A DNA stretch of 64,000 nt from Zygnema cylindricum. Its lineage: Eukaryota; Streptophyta; Zygnematophyceae; Zygnematales; Zygnemataceae. The notes below the pieces were generated by a model that saw only the letters and a program-made list of their open reading frames with translations, was not told the origin of the DNA and did not search any database. Position 1 is the first letter of the stretch. Each line of letters begins with the position of its first letter. The translations under genes and the position numbers were made by a program. Where the stretch lies: positions 161,962-225,961 of the forward strand of contig JBBHKE010000227.1 in the NCBI GenBank assembly GCA_037447655.1. Direction: 5' to 3'. Of this stretch, positions 1 to 12,961 are shown piece by piece.

Positions 1-1326
1 GCTAAACCCTCCTCTTTGGAGTCGTAATACCTAGCATTTAAATTGCACGGAAAGGGTTCTTTAAGACCGACGCCACACTAAATTGTATTTTGGTATGTTT
101 TGGTGGTAGCAGGGCTGTACATGTTTTCATTGACGCCGTAAAACCCGCGGACAGGTTGGATTTAAAACACGAATTTGACAGAAGCCGTGAAACCCGCGAG
201 GAGATTTTTTTTTGTAGGTCAATTCGTTGGAGGTTGGAATATACGCGAACAAATTAAAGTTGCCCTCCGAACGATTGACGATCCGAAACCTCAACATGAA
301 AGTGTGTCAGGACCAGCGAGAATTCGAACACGCATCTACGACCACAAAAGATGTAGGCGAACTGTAAAAGGGACAATGACACTTCACAACACACCACAAT
401 GCACAGCGAAAGGCTCCTTTAATCTCCTCGTAGCAACAGCAAAGGTACACAGCAATCACTGGGAAAGGTTGAGCTTTATTCATCAAGAAAAAGATTACAA
501 AGTTGAAAGCTTGTTGTAAAGGTCTACTCAAAGAGTGTGCCTGTTGACTAAGTCTACTCCGCTATTTAAACTATCCATCCACTAGTCAACCCAGTACTTT
601 ACAAATGTACACGTGGACCTTCACGGTCAACCTAGATCTATCCAAACTATCCTTCTAGAACTTTGCAGTTCGATCTACATTCTGCGGCGTTGCTATGCTG
701 ATACGTTGCGTTGCTATACTATACTTCTAAGTTGCAACGTTGCTCTGTTGCGCTACTCTGGCGTCGCAGCTGCGCTGCTCTGGAATCGCAACTAACGCAG
801 CTTCACTTCTAACAATATGGTACACCTTTCTTTAACCCTGTTATAGAGCCTCCCACTAGGGTTTCAGCATCTGGTTGAACCTTACTTACTTAAGGAAACT
901 GAAGTCCACGGAGTATGCCGTAAGTTTCCTCGCGGTAATCCATGAATTCCTGTCGAAGAGTGTCAAGACGACTATGGAGCTGCTCACATCGAGTCTCCAA
1001 CAACACAATATGATGGTTCGCCGTTACCAAGCGTCTCCGAGTGATTCGCTCCAAAACCTAGTCTTCCCCTTCTTACCGTACCTCCGCTGGTGCCTCCGGT
1101 TGCGGCGGAATGGCTGCGAGGGTAGGTTCTTCAGATGTTGGAACTCAGGGAGCTTCGAGTTCTTCGACTTGCTATCATCCTTCCGCCACCTCCTCTGCCG
1201 GTTCCCACCGAGGTACTATCCTTAATTTAAAGGAGACATGTTTCCTAGCAGCTCGGGCCCGCTGCAGGGTGTTCTTCCGGACCAGCTTGAGTGCCCGTAC
1301 CTCGAGTGACCTCCGCCCGAGAGATG
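1..1326. other. Unassigned sequence left of the copia array
   Basis: No gene is recognised here. A short direct repeat of the form gccgtaaaacccgcg occurs near 137 and again near 185. A Gln/Ser-rich reading frame at 875-1225 and an overlapping Ser/Ala-rich frame at 1110-1370 could be remnants of a retroelement gag region, but no diagnostic motif supports this. The right boundary is the abrupt start of the copia LTR at 1327. Confidence 0.4.
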
Positions 1327-2290
1327 TGTTGAAATCACTAGATTTAGGGGAGGTATTTTCTAGGTCTTAATTAGTTGAATTAGCTAAAAGAAAAAGCACA
1401 TGCACCTTGCCTCCACCTTCTTTCTCTAGCCCCAATACTTGTTGTAGACACTGAAGGAGAGAGAGGGCGGTGGAGCCATGGCTGCCTTAGCTCCTTAGGC
1501 ACGGCCAAAAAGTGATCTAAGTCACTCTCAACCAAAAAGGTTAAGTATGATAGGACTCGAACCTCCGACTGGCACGGCGAGGCGTAGCCGTCAGCCCTTA
1601 CTAGTCTATTGTAGTAGTACGTTAGATTACATAAGGTGTGATTGCTATTTAAAAAGTAACTAGGGCATTAATCCGCTAAACGAAATTACTATTAGAAGAC
1701 ATAGAAACCAATTGAATTTTATAGTACGCACGAAATAAATATACCGCACATTTGTTTTGAACGGCTAACATTAAAAGTCGGTCTTAATAAGACAGCCCGC
1801 ATCATCGCCGAGATCCTGGACTAACGCCTTGGCGGTTTTTGGACGTGATATGACCTGGCGACACGTGGCAAGATATAATTGGGAAGCGAGAATCCCAAGG
1901 AGCATGCGGACGAGTCCGAAGGAGACAGGCGTCAACTCCGTGGCCTTGTCGTACACAAGCCGTACAGAAAGTACATCGGCCTTAGTACCTTTCTATATTG
2001 TAAAGTCTTTTGATTGGTTCGTACATCAATAGATAGGGGTTGTTAGAGGGGTTTATGACTTAGAGTATTGAGGAGGTAGCCGCCTCTCTCCTAACAAGCT
2101 TGTATATATATTGGCATCTTTGCAACTTGATAATTAAACGTCTGGTTTGGCGTTTTCAGTGATTCTTTTTGTTGTGGACTCAAGGGAGTCCAGACTCCAC
2201 AAGGGTGCAGTCAGATTGTCTAATTTCGCTTGGGTGTCTGTTGTTCTAGTTGAAAGTGGGTTAGTAAAAAATTCTCTAGAGGCTTCCTCA
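1327..2290 (+). repeat. Copia family A LTR, copy 1
   Basis: About 964 bp, beginning TGTTGAAATCACTAG and ending CTTCCTCA. It is matched over its length by the copies at 6676 and 12962. A TATA-like tract (tatatata) lies at 2103-2110. On the minus strand, around 1540-1625, there is a tRNA-like T-arm/B-box (GGTTCGAGTCC, complement of 1553-1563). The boundaries are inferred from the point where the three copies stop resembling each other and from the TG...CA ends. The right end is followed by a candidate primer-binding site. Confidence 0.85.
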
Positions 2291-2302
2291 ATTTTAGTCC
2301 AA

Positions 2303-3240
2303 ATGGGGGAAAAAGCAGGTTATGGGCCCACCCTCTAGGATGCCCATATTCAACGGATTTGGGTTCATATATTGGGAAGCCATGATGACATGGGCATTGT
2401 GTGAAAAACGATACAGGGTTATTGTCAGTGGACAAGTGAAACGTCCATCTCAGGGAACTCCACAATGGTTTGGAGAAGTGAGGTTTTTTACTGCAACATC
2501 TACTTCAATGGAGGAGACAGATGATGGGGACAGCACTGTGTCCAAAAAAGGGAAGTAGACACCTCTTACTCCTATTGCCACTGAATCCAGAGTGGTGGCC
2601 GTGAAGACCGAGGAAAATTATATTCAAATGTGGGAGTACACCAACATGAATGCCAGGCATTTCATTCTGAGGCACCTCACTCAAGCCTTGGCGACCTCTC
2701 TTCTTCACATCTGCAAGGCCGAAGAGCTGTGGATGACTTTAGTGGAGATCTATAGAGATGGCACTATTTAGGAGCTCCGGTTGGTTGAGCAAAGGCTGAT
2801 CAGTAATACTTACAAAAGAGGGAAGATGTTAGAGTACTGCAATGATCTCTCTTGTCTATACATGGAGATGGAAAGTGCCGGATGGACAGACACTATGAAG
2901 ATGAAAGTTAACACCCTCATCATGATATTGCATGATGAGAATGAAAATATAGTGTACCGAGTGTAAGAAATGGATGATAGTTCCTCGAAGTGGAACGCCG
3001 TGGTTCGAATGATACTCCTGCAAGAGAACGCTATTGAGATTTGTAGAGGAGGAAAGAGCCTTCAAGCTCTAGCCGCCGGAACGGACCGGTGGAGGAAGGA
3101 TCTGAAGAAACCGTACAACAGCTCCAAAGGGGAGAAGGACCAATCTGAAGAACCGAGGACTCTAAAGGGTCTTTGCCATTTCTGCAAAAAGCCGGGACAC
3201 TTAATAGCTGATTGCATCAAGCTATCTGAGTTGAGGCTCC
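2303..3240 (+). pseudogene. Copia gag remnant (element 1)
   Basis: This encodes the capsid/nucleocapsid part of the retroelement polyprotein. An ATG at 2303 follows the LTR, but a small length change relative to the sister copy puts the first codons out of frame, and the recognisable frame resumes at 2322. A gag helical region with the sequence MWEYTN...LRHLTQALATS is followed by a CCHC zinc knuckle at 3174-3215 (CHFCKKPGHLIADC, C-X2-C-X4-H-X4-C). Stops at about 2558 and 2770 and a frame change near 2965 break it. Comparison with element 2 shows these to be secondary lesions. Confidence 0.85.
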
Positions 3241-3399
3241 AAGAAAACCCTAGAGGGGGTGCTTCCGAAGGGAAGAAGAAAGCACTTGTGGTTACACAAG
3301 TGAAAGGAGAGACCGAAGAGGACGATTCTTCTCAGGAAGAGGATGGGGAGCTCCTTCTTGATGAGAATCTAGAGGAGAAGAAGATCCCTCGGAAGCAAA

Positions 3400-4620
3400 A
3401 GTGTGCCTTTGAAGCCATTCGGGAAGCTCCAAAGGAGGGATGGATCATTGACTCAGGTGCATCTATGCATATGTGTCGTGACAAGCACCTCTTCACTAAG
3501 CTAAAAAAGATCCCTACTGTCGAAATAAAGTATGGGGATGGGAGAGTAGTTACCGCAGATCTAGTGGGCTCGGTAGACCTGAAAGTCTTAGTGGAGGGTA
3601 AGACTTCTATTCTCACCTTTTCAGATAGCAATATATAGCTATATATTCCTCAGCTGAGTAAGAATCTTGTGTCTACCTCTGTATTAGATGACAAGGATTT
3701 TGATACCTTCACTAGAAAGGGAGTCTTTACAGCTAAGTATGGAGATGAAGTTTACTTCACAACAGATAAGGGTAGCGAAGGAATGTTTAGGTTTAACCTG
3801 AGTAATGAAAAGAAAAATGCTTACTATGGTGGTGTCCCGAGCTTGATGATCTGGCATAAGCGTTTGGGACATGTGCATTTTGATAGACTGAGGGAAATGA
3901 AGAAGCTGGGTGTAGTAGAAGGCATTCAGTTTGGGGATAGTGAAATGATGAATGATTGTAGTGGCTGTGCCCAAGGTAAGGCTCAAAGACTTCCCTTTCC
4001 CAAAACTGCCACATATAGAGGTGAGAAAGTACTAGATCTGGTCCACACAGATATCTGGGGACCAGCAAGAGTACCTCTTGTTGGGGGGAAGAGGTATATG
4101 TTGAAAATAAGTGAAGATTGTTCTAGATATTCCAGAGTCTACTTCTTAAAAACAAAGTCTGAAACACCAAAGTACTTTAAAGAATACAAAGCCTAGAGTG
4201 AGAAGTTGCACGGAACCCCCATTAAGAGAATAAGGAGTGATAATGGGGGAGAGTACACCTCTAACCAGTTTGAGGATTATTTAAGAGATGAGGGAGTTCA
4301 GTATTAGAAAACTGTACCAAATAATCCAGAACTGAATTGGGTAGTTGAGAGGTTAAACCGGACTTTGGGAGATAGTGTTTGCAGTATGTTGGCAGATAAG
4401 AAAATAAGAAGAAGATTTTGGGCAAAAGCCATGAACTGTGCTAACTACATTAAAAATAGAGTCCTCACTACAGCTGTTAAAGGGATGACCCCTTATGAGA
4501 GATAGGTTGGAAGGAAACCGAATATCTCTCACTTGAAAGTATTCGGAAGTCAAGTTTACAGTCTTGACACAGATAAGAAAAACTAGAAACTAGATGCTAA
4601 AAGGAAACCGGGATATTTTG
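3400..4620 (+). pseudogene. Copia protease-integrase remnant (element 1)
   Basis: The aspartic protease motif WIIDSGAS is at about 3441-3464. It is followed by the GAG-pre-integrase segment (WHKRLGHVHFDRL, about 3850) with its HHCC-type residues, ending in CSGCAQGKA. The integrase core acidic residues are visible as HTDIWGP (Asp codon 4050), SDNGGEY (Asp codon 4239) and VVERLN (Glu codon 4347). In-frame stops at about 3637, 4195, 4306, 4504 and 4586 inactivate it. The three catalytic acidic positions survive, which suggests decay is fairly recent and random. Confidence 0.88.
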
Positions 4621-6660
4621 TGGGATATGACGAGGATGTCAAGGGATATAGAGTCTATGACTTAGCTAAACAAGATATCATTCTGGTAAAACATCTAGTT
4701 GTCATGGATGAAGGGAAGTCTTTTGATCCCTTCAAATTCACTAAGAAAACCAGAATCAGTTTTGAGTCCGAGAGTGAGGAGGACTTAGATCTTCCCATAA
4801 GGGACACTAGTGAAAACATGATTGTACATCCAGGGGAGATAAAAGATGGGGGAGATATATCGAAATCCCCTCATATTTCTACACACTTTGAGGAGAGAGA
4901 GGAAGAGGAGTCAGAACCGGTTTCCACAGATAGGGGAGCTGATGAAACGGTGCGGAGGAATACAAGACTTCCCTCCATTCCAGCTTCGGACTTTGAGGGA
5001 GGACGGAGGAACAGCAAAAGGCTTCAAGAAAAACAGGTTGCGCACAAGGTAAAAAAGCTTTCTCACCCAGATGAGCCTCAGTCATACTCGGAGGCAATAG
5101 ACAGTCCGAAGAAAGAGAGTTGGGTCAGAGCAATAAATGATGAGATGGCCTCAATCATGGAGGCAAATACTAGGGAGCTGGTGGACTGTCCACCAGATAG
5201 AAAACGTATTGGCTGTAAATGGGTATTTAAACTGAAATTGAACCCAAATAATACCATTGAGAGATATAGGGCTCGGTTGGTGGCAAAGGGGTTCACCGAA
5301 AAAGAAGGGATAGATTAGGAGGAGACCTTTGCTCCGGTAGTTCGATTCCCATCTGTAAGGATCCTCCTTAGTTTAGCAGCAGCGGATGACATGGAGATCC
5401 ATCAGATGGATATTAAGACCGCCTTCCTCAACAGTGAACTGGAGGAGGAAATCTTCATGCGGCAACCAGAAGGTTTTGTAGAGGAAGGAGAGGAAAACAA
5501 AGTCCGCAGACTTATAAAGTCCTTATATGGACTAAAGCAGGCCCCCAGACAATGGAATATGAAACTAGATGAGTTTCTTACAAGTCTGGGGTATATTCGG
5601 ATCAGTTCTGACCATTCTATTTATGTGTTTGAGGATGAGAATAGTGTGATTTTTATTGCGATTTATGTGGATGATTTGCTGGTATTGAGTAAGTCTATGG
5701 AAAGATAAATAGGCTAAAGATAGATCTTAGAAGTAGATTTGACATGAAGGATTTAGGGGAGGCTAAATATATTATGGGAATTCAAATGGAAAGGGATAGG
5801 GGGAAGAGGATAATTAGACTTACTCAGAAAGAGGCTATAGGTAATATGCTGGAGAAATTTCAGATGGAGAATGCTAAGAGTTGTACCACTCCCATGGACT
5901 TGAAGAAAGTAAGTGATGGGAGTGCAGGAGGAGTGATAATTTTAAATGATCATATGGGTCCAGAAGAGAGGCAGTTTATGAAGTCTATTCCTTACAGACA
6001 GGTTGTAGGAAGTTTAATTTACTTTATGAATTGTTCCAGACCTGACATAGCTGCAGCTGTTGCAGTCTTCAGTAGGGGTCTTAATGATCCCAGAAAGAGA
6101 GACTGGGAGGCAGCCAAAAGAGTAATGAGATACCTGGTGGGAACTAGGGATCTATAGTTGCATTTGGGAGGGGAGCACACTGACATCACTACTTGGAGTG
6201 ATGCCAGTTATGGGGATGAACCTATGAGAAGATGCACTTTTGGGTCTGAACTGTATGTGGGAGTAGGTGGTTGCTGTTGGAGCAGCAAGCAACAAAAGGT
6301 TGTTGCCCAGTCCACTATAGAGGCTGAGTACATGGCCTCTTGTTCTGCTGTGAAAGAGCTGATGTGGATGAAGTCTTTGTTGCAAGAACTGGGGTACATG
6401 AAGAATGGGAGTGCATGAAGTATTTTGTGATAATCAGGCTGCAATTGCAATTGCAGCCAATCCAAAACATCATTTCAAAGCTAAGCATATGGACATAAGA
6501 TTGAGTTTTGTGAGGGAAAAGGTAGAAAATTAAATTGTGAATTTGGTGTATAAGAGTGATTGGGGAATGGTGGCTGATATGATGACAAAGCCTGTGCCAT
6601 CTCCCAAGCTAAAGTACTATAGAGAAAAGTGTGGATTAAAAGAGAAAATAAAATTAGACT
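4620..6660 (+). pseudogene. Copia reverse transcriptase-RNase H remnant (element 1)
   Basis: An acidic linker follows integrase. The copia RT (RVT_2 type) begins near 5200 with GCKWVFKLKLNP, continues through MDIKTAFLN and LYGLKQAPRQWN, and carries the catalytic YVDD box at 5664-5675. RNase H starts near 6180 with TTWSDASYG and continues through KQQKVVAQSTIEAEYMA. Stops near 5317, 5707 and 6157 and frameshifts near 5706 and 6412 separate the pieces. Catalytic residues of both enzymes are retained although the frame is broken. Confidence 0.9.
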
Positions 6661-6675
6661 AGAAAATAAGGGGAG

Positions 6676-7634
6676 TGTTTAAATCACTAGATTTAGGGGA
6701 GGTATTTTTTAGGTCTTAATTAAAAAGGAAAAAGAAAGCACAGGCAGCCTGCCTCCACCTTCTCTCACTAGCCCCCATACTTGTTGTAGTCATTGAAGGA
6801 GAGAGAGGGCGGTGGAGCCATGGCTGCCTTAGCTCCATAGGCAAGGCTTAGGAGTGACCTAAGTCACTCTCAACCAAAAAGGTTGAGTCCGGCAGGACTC
6901 GAACGTCCGACCAGTAGGGCGAGGTGTAGCCGTCAACCCTTACCAGTCTGTCATAGTAGTCTGTTAGGATACATGGGGTTTGATAGCTATTTAAACAATA
7001 GATAGGGGACTAATCCGATTAACGGAATTACAAATAGAATAGATAGAAACTAGTTGGAGTTTTAGTTCTCACGAAACAAATGAACCGGACATTTGTTTTT
7101 GAACAGCTGTCGTTTAAAGTCGGTTTTGATTCGACGACCCGCACCATCGCCGAGATCCCCTAATGGCCGCCTTGGCGGTTTTCGGTCGTGACATGACCTT
7201 GCGACACGTGGCACGATGTCATTGAGAAGAGGAAATCCCGGAGAGCATGAGGACATGTCCGAAAGAGACATGCGTTCACTCCATGGCCTTGTCGTACACA
7301 GGTCGTACAGAAAGTACATCGGCCGTAGTACCTTTCTGTACTGTACAGTCTTCTGATTGGTTCCATACCTCAGTAGATAGGAGTTGTGAGAGGGTTTAGG
7401 ACTTAGTAGATTGAGGAGGTAGTCACCTCTCTCCCAATAAGCTTGTATAAATATTGGCATCTTGGCCACTCCATAATTAATCGCCTGGTTGGGCGTTTTT
7501 AGTGATTCTTCTTGCTGTAGATTCAGGGAGTCCAGACTGCACAGGGGTGCAGTCAGATTATCTATTTGCTTGCTTGGGTGGCAGTTGCTCTAGTTGAAAA
7601 TGGGCTAGTTGAAAACTACCTAGAGGCTTCCTCA
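6676..7634 (+). repeat. Copia family A LTR, copy 2 (shared by elements 1 and 2)
   Basis: A 959-bp LTR beginning TGTTTAAATCACTAG and ending CTTCCTCA. A TATA-like box (tataaata) is at 7446-7453. The upstream half carries a near-palindrome of GTAC motifs around 7304-7350 (gtacagaaagtac ... gtacctttctgtac). The minus strand carries a tRNA-like A-box/B-box arrangement at about 6881-6965. It is the only LTR between two internal regions, so it is both the 3' LTR of element 1 and the 5' LTR of element 2. Confidence 0.88.
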
Positions 7635-9800
7635 ATTTTTGGTCCAAATGGGGGACACAGAATTGCAAGTTAGGGGCCCACCCTCTAGGGTGCCCATATT
7701 CAACGGATCTGGGTTCATTTACTAGAAAGCTATGATGACAAGGGCATTGTGTGAGAAACGATATTGGGGTATTGTTAGTGGACAAGTGAAAGGTCCGTCT
7801 CAAGGAACTCCACCAAGGTTTGGAGGAGTGAGGTTTCTGCAGCAGGATCTGCTCCAACAAAGGAGACAGATGATGGGGACAGCAATGTGTCCGAAAAGGG
7901 GAAAGGAAAGGAGACACCTCTCACTCCTATTGCCACGGCACCCGGAGCGGTGGCCGTGAAGACCAAGGAAAACGACATTCAGATGTGGGAGTACACCAAC
8001 AGGAATGCGAAGCACTTCATTCTGAGGCACCTCACTCAAGCTTTGGCGACCTCTCACCTTCACATCTTCAAGGCCAAGGAGTTGTGGATGACCTTAGTGG
8101 AGACCTATAGAGCACGCACCATGCAGGAGCTCCAGCTGGTTGAGCAAAGGCTGATGAGTTACACTTTCAAAGGAGGAAAGATGTTGGACTATTGCAGCGA
8201 TCTCTCTTGTCTGTACATGGAGATGGAAAGTGCCGGATGGACAGGCACTATGAAGATGAAAGTTAACACTCTCATCATGAAGTTGCCGGAGGAGTATGAA
8301 AATATAGTGTCGAGTGGAAGAAATGGATGATAGTGCTTGGAAGTGGAACAGCGTGGTCCAAATGATACTTCTGCAGGAGAACACCATTGAGATCCGGAGA
8401 GGAGGAAAGAGCGTTCAAGCTTTAGTTGCTGGAATGTACCGGTGGAAGAAGGATCCAAAGAAGCCGTACTGCACCTTCAAAGGGGAAAAAGACCAATCTG
8501 GAGAACCGAGGACTCCTAACGGCCTTTGCCATTTCTGCAAAAAGTTGGGGCACTTCATACCTGATTGCATCAAGCTATTGGAGCTGAGGCTTCAAGAAAA
8601 TCGTGGAGGGGGTTTTTTCGGAGGGAAGAAGAAAGCACTTGTGGTCACACGAGTGAAAGGAGAGACCAAGGTAGACGAATCTTCCGAGGAGGAAGATGGG
8701 GAGCTTCTTCTTGACGAGAATCTGGAGGAGAAGGAGAGACCTCGGAAATAAAAGTGTGCCCTTGGAGCCATTCGGGAAGCTTCGAGGAGGGATGGATCAT
8801 CGACTCAGGTGCATCCATACATATGTGTCTTGACAGGCACCTTTTCACTAAGCTTAGAAAGATCCCTACTGTGGAAATAGAGTATGGGGATGGGAGAGTA
8901 TTTACCACAGATCTAGTGGGCTCGGTAGATCTGAAAGTCCTAGTGGAGGGTAAGACTTCTATTCTCACCTTCTCAGATGTGCTCTACATTCCTTAGCTGA
9001 GTAAGAATCTTGTGTCTACCTCTGTATTAGATGACAAGGATTTTGATACCTTCACTAGAAAGGGAGTCTTTATAGCTAAGTATGGAGATGAAGTCTACTT
9101 CACAGCAGATAAGGGTAGCCAAGGAATGTTTAGGCTTAACCTGAGTAATGAAAAGAAAAGTGCTTACTATGGTGGTGTCCCGAGCTTGAAGATCTGTCAT
9201 AAGCGTTTGGGACATGTGCATTTTGATAGACTGAGGGAAATGAAAAAGCTGGGTGTAGTAGAAGGCATTCAGTTTGGGGATAATGAAATGATGGATGATT
9301 GTAGTGGCTGTGCCCAAGGTAAGGCTCACAGACTTCCCTTTCCCAAAACTGCCACATATAGAGGTGAGAAAGTACTAGATTTGGTCCACACAGATATCTG
9401 GGGACCAGCAAGAGTACCTTCGGTAAGGGGGAAGAGGTATATATTGACAATTAATGATGATTGGTCTAAATATTCTAGAGTCTACTTCTTAAAAACAAAG
9501 TCTGAAACACCAAAGAACTTTAAAGAATACAAAGCTTGGAGTGAGAAGTTGCACGGAACCCCCATTAAGAGAATAAGGAGTGATAATGGGGGAGAGTACA
9601 CCTCTAACCAGTTTGAGGATTTTTTTAGAGATGAGGGAGTTCAGCATCAGAAAATTGTACGCAATAATCTAGAACAGAATGGGGTAGCTGAGAGGTTAAA
9701 CCGAACTTTGAGAGATAGTGTATGCAGTATGTTGGCATATAAGAAAATAGGAAGAAGATTTTGGGCATAAGCCATGAACTCTGCTAACTACATTAAGAAT
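7635..9800 (+). mobile_element. Copia family A, internal region 2, 5' part (gag-protease-integrase)
   Basis: A candidate primer-binding site, tttggtccaa, follows the LTR. The gag ATG is at 7648-7650. Gag frame changes occur near 7860 and 8310. The zinc knuckle CHFCKKLGHFIPDC is near 8527-8568 and the protease WIIDSGAS near 8792. An almost unbroken integrase frame (9012-9770) contains WGP, SDNGGEY and NGVAERLN, so all three integrase acidic residues are intact. Homology stops at 9800 after integrase codons for NSANYIKN, where an antisense LTR begins. It is less decayed than element 1. Confidence 0.9.
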
Positions 9801-10539
9801 TGAAATTTTGAGGTCTCTATTGACCCACAGAATGAGCAGCCTATGTAAAGCCTTTAGGATAATATTTGCCCCTTTTACTTTCTCGCTGAATAAGCGCGGC
9901 CCAGGCACACAAATATCTGACCACTCTCACCCTTGTGAGGACAAGACTCCCCTGAGTCAAACGCAAAAAGAATCACTGAATTTGCTCACCCGAGCAGTAA
10001 GTTATGGCTGGTCAAAGATGACCTTTATAGTTACAAGCTCTCTTAGAGAGAGAGGTACCTAAATATTACTAAGTCTCGGTCTGCCTACTCACGACTACCT
10101 ACTATTAAACCCTAGTCCAATAGGAACACTATAAAGTACAAGAAGGTACAATGGGCGATGTACTTATTGTACAACCATTGTACAACAAGGTCTACAAGGT
10201 GAGACCTGTCATATCGGAAGCCATGGTTCCTCCTCCCATCTTCTCCGGTATCAAATAATGTGGCGCCACGTGGCACCGCGTGACGCTATATCCGTATGCC
10301 GCCAAAAAGCTCACTTCGCGTGGCGGCTATAATGCCGGCCGTCCGATCAAAACATATTTTACACGGTTCAGATTCGCGTACATGCAGAAATTGCTCCTTT
10401 TGGTTAGTCTGCTGTTAATTAGCTAATTCGTTAATGTTTATATATTTATGAAACCCGTCACGTGTATCTTTTGTTAACGCCTAAATGGTTAAGGCGTTGG
10501 GTTATAAAGAATCTAGAGGTCACAGGTTCAAATCTGGAC
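9801..10539 (-). repeat. Antisense LTR fragment of a related copia family (family B)
   Basis: The reverse complement resembles the family A LTR 3' half and closely matches the antisense LTR at 22663-23712; the shared blocks include the segment around gactcccctgagtc. It starts with tgaaattttgag, the complement of an LTR 3' end. It stops near 10539 within the tRNA-like segment (aggttcaaatct), so roughly the first 200 bp of the LTR are missing. It sits between two integrase segments that overlap in content. Confidence 0.75.
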
Positions 10540-12961
10540 TTGAGGACTATTTGGGAGATGAAGGAGTTTAGCATCAGAAAACTGTACCAAATAATCCAAA
10601 ACAGAATGGGGTAGCTGAGAGGTTAAACCGGACTTTAGGAGATAGCGTATGCAGTATGTTGGCAGATAAGAAAATAGGAAGAAGATTTTGGGCAGAAGCC
10701 ATGAACTGTGCTAACTACATAAAGAATAGAGTCCTCACTACAGCTGTTAAAGGGATGACCCCTTATGAGAGATGGGTTGGAAGGAAACCGAATATCTCTC
10801 ACTTGAAAGTATTCGGTAGTCAAGTTTACAGTCTTTACACAGATAAGAAAAACTGGAAACTAGATGCTAAAGGGAAACCGAGATATTTTGTGGGATATGA
10901 CGAGGATTTCAAGGGATAAAGAGTCTATGACTTCGCTAAACTAGATATCATTATGGTAAAGCATCTAGTTGTCATGGATGAAGGGAAGTCTTTTGATCCC
11001 TTCAAATACACTAAGAAAATCAGAATCAGTTTTGAGTCCGAGAGTGAGGAGGACTTAGATCTTCCCAGAAGGGACACTAGTGAAAACATGATTGCAGATC
11101 CAGGGGAAATAAAAGATGGGGGAGATATACCGGAATCTCCCTATATTCCTACACACTTTCGGAGAGAGAGGAAAAGGAGTTAGAACAAGTTTCCATGGAT
11201 AAGGGAGTTGATGAGACATTGCAGAGGAATCCAAGACTTCCCTCCATTCCAGCTTCGGACTTTGAGGGAGGACGGAGGAGCATCAAAAGGCTTCAAGAAA
11301 AACAGGCTGCTCACAAGTTAACAAAGCTTTCTCACCCAGATCAGCCTAAGTCATACTCAAAGGCAATGGACAGTCCGGAGAAAGACTGATGGGTCAGAGC
11401 CATAAATGATAAGATGGCATCAATCATGGAGGCAAATACTTGGGAGCTGGTGGACTGTCCACCGGATAGAAAACCTATTGGTTGTAAATGAGAATTTCAA
11501 CCGAAACTGAACCCAGATATTACCATTGAGAGATATAAGGCTCGGTTGGCGTCAAAGGGGTTCACCTAAAAAGAGGGGATAGATTATGAGGAGACCTTTG
11601 CTCCGGTAGTTCGAGTCCCATCTAAAAGGATACTCCTTAGTTTAGCAGCAGCGCAAGACATGGAGATACATCAGATGGATATTAAGACCGCCTTCCTCAA
11701 CGGTGAGCTGGAGGAGAAAATCTTTATGCAGCAACCAAAAGGTTTGGTAGAGGAAGGAGAGGAAAGCAAAGTCTGCAGACTTATAAAGTCCTTATATGGA
11801 CTAAAGCAGCCCCCCAGATAATGGAATAAGAAACTAGATGAGTTTCTTACCAGTCTGGGGTATATTCGGATCAGTTCTGACCATTCTATTTATATGTTTG
11901 AGGATGAGAATGGTGTGATTTTTATTGCAATTTATTTGGATGATTTGCTTGTATTGAGTAAGTCCATGGAGAAGAAAAATAGGCTAAAGAAATATCTGAG
12001 AAGTAGATTTGACATGAAAGATTTAGGGGAGGCTAAATATATTATGGGAATTCAAATGGAAAGGGATAGGGGGAAAAGGATAATCAGACTTACTCAGAAA
12101 AAGACTATAGGAAATATGCTGGAGAAATTTCAGTTGGAGAATGCAAACAGTTGTACCACTCCCATGGACTTAAAGAAAGTAGGTGATGGGAGTGTAGAAG
12201 GAGGAGTGATAATGCTAGATGATCAGATGAGTCCAAAAGAGAGGCAGTTTATAAAGTCCCAGTTTATAAAGTCTTTTCCTTACAGACATGTTGTAGGAAG
12301 TTTGATTTTCTTTATGAATTGTACGAAACTTGACATAGCTACAGCATTTGGAGTCCTCAGTAGGAGTCTTAATGATCCTAAAAAGAGAGACTAAGAGAAA
12401 GCCAAGAGAGTAATGAGATACCTAGTGAGAACTAGGGATCTATGGTTACATTTGGGAGGGGAGTAGACTGACATCACTACTTGGAATGATGCCAATTATG
12501 GGGATTCACCTATGATAAGATGCACTTCTGGGTATGTATTGTATGTGGGAGAAGGTGTTTGTTGTTGGACCAGCAAGCAACAAAAGGTTGTTGCCCAGTC
12601 CACTATGGAGGCTGAGTACTTGGCCTCTTGTTCTGCTGTGAAAGAGCTAATGTGGGTGAAGTCTTTGTTGCAAGAATTGGAGTACATGAAGAAGGGAGTG
12701 CATGTAGTGTTTTGTGATAATCAGGCTGCAATTGCAATTGCAGCCAATCCAAAACATCGTTTCAAAACTTAGCATATGAACATAAGATTGAGTTTTGTGA
12801 GGGAAAAGGTAGAAAATATAATTGTGAATTTGGTGTATAGGAGTGATGGGGAAATGGTGGCTGATATGATGACAAGTCTGTGCCATCTCCCAAGCTAAAG
12901 TACTGTACAGAAAAGTGTGGATTAAAAGAGAAACAAAAATTAGACTATAAAATAAGGGGAG
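10540..12961 (+). mobile_element. Copia family A, internal region 2, 3' part (integrase end-RT-RNase H)
   Basis: Homology resumes at integrase positions already present before the antisense LTR: the roughly 195 bp at 10540-10735 correspond to 9616-9800. It continues through the integrase C-terminus (10656-10919) and the acidic linker. The RT has its metal-binding box altered to YLDD near 11933. RNase H (near 12470-12772) includes AQSTMEAEYLAS. Many stops and a 15-bp tandem duplication (cagtttataaagtcc, about 12245-12275) break the frame. It ends in a purine-rich tract before the LTR at 12962. Confidence 0.88.

Larger units (their letters stand above)
2291..6675 (+). mobile_element. Ty1/copia retrotransposon, family A, internal region 1
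   Basis: The internal region lies between two family A LTRs. The domain order is gag, protease, integrase, reverse transcriptase, RNase H, which defines Ty1/copia rather than Ty3/gypsy. The polyprotein is interrupted by at least nine stop codons (for example near 2558, 2770, 3637, 4195, 4306, 4504, 4586, 5317, 5707, 6157) and by frameshifts, so it cannot move autonomously. A purine-rich tract (aaaataaggggag, 6663-6675) directly precedes the right LTR, as expected for the plus-strand primer. The shared right LTR also serves as the left LTR of the next element. Confidence 0.93.

Noticed and set aside
875-1370. Possible host protein genes left of the copia array
   Set aside because: The frames lack recognisable domains, splice context or conserved motifs.
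6881-6965. A genuine tRNA gene in the LTR
   Set aside because: The B-box/T-arm is good, but a full acceptor, D and anticodon cloverleaf could not be drawn, so only a tRNA-like segment is reported.
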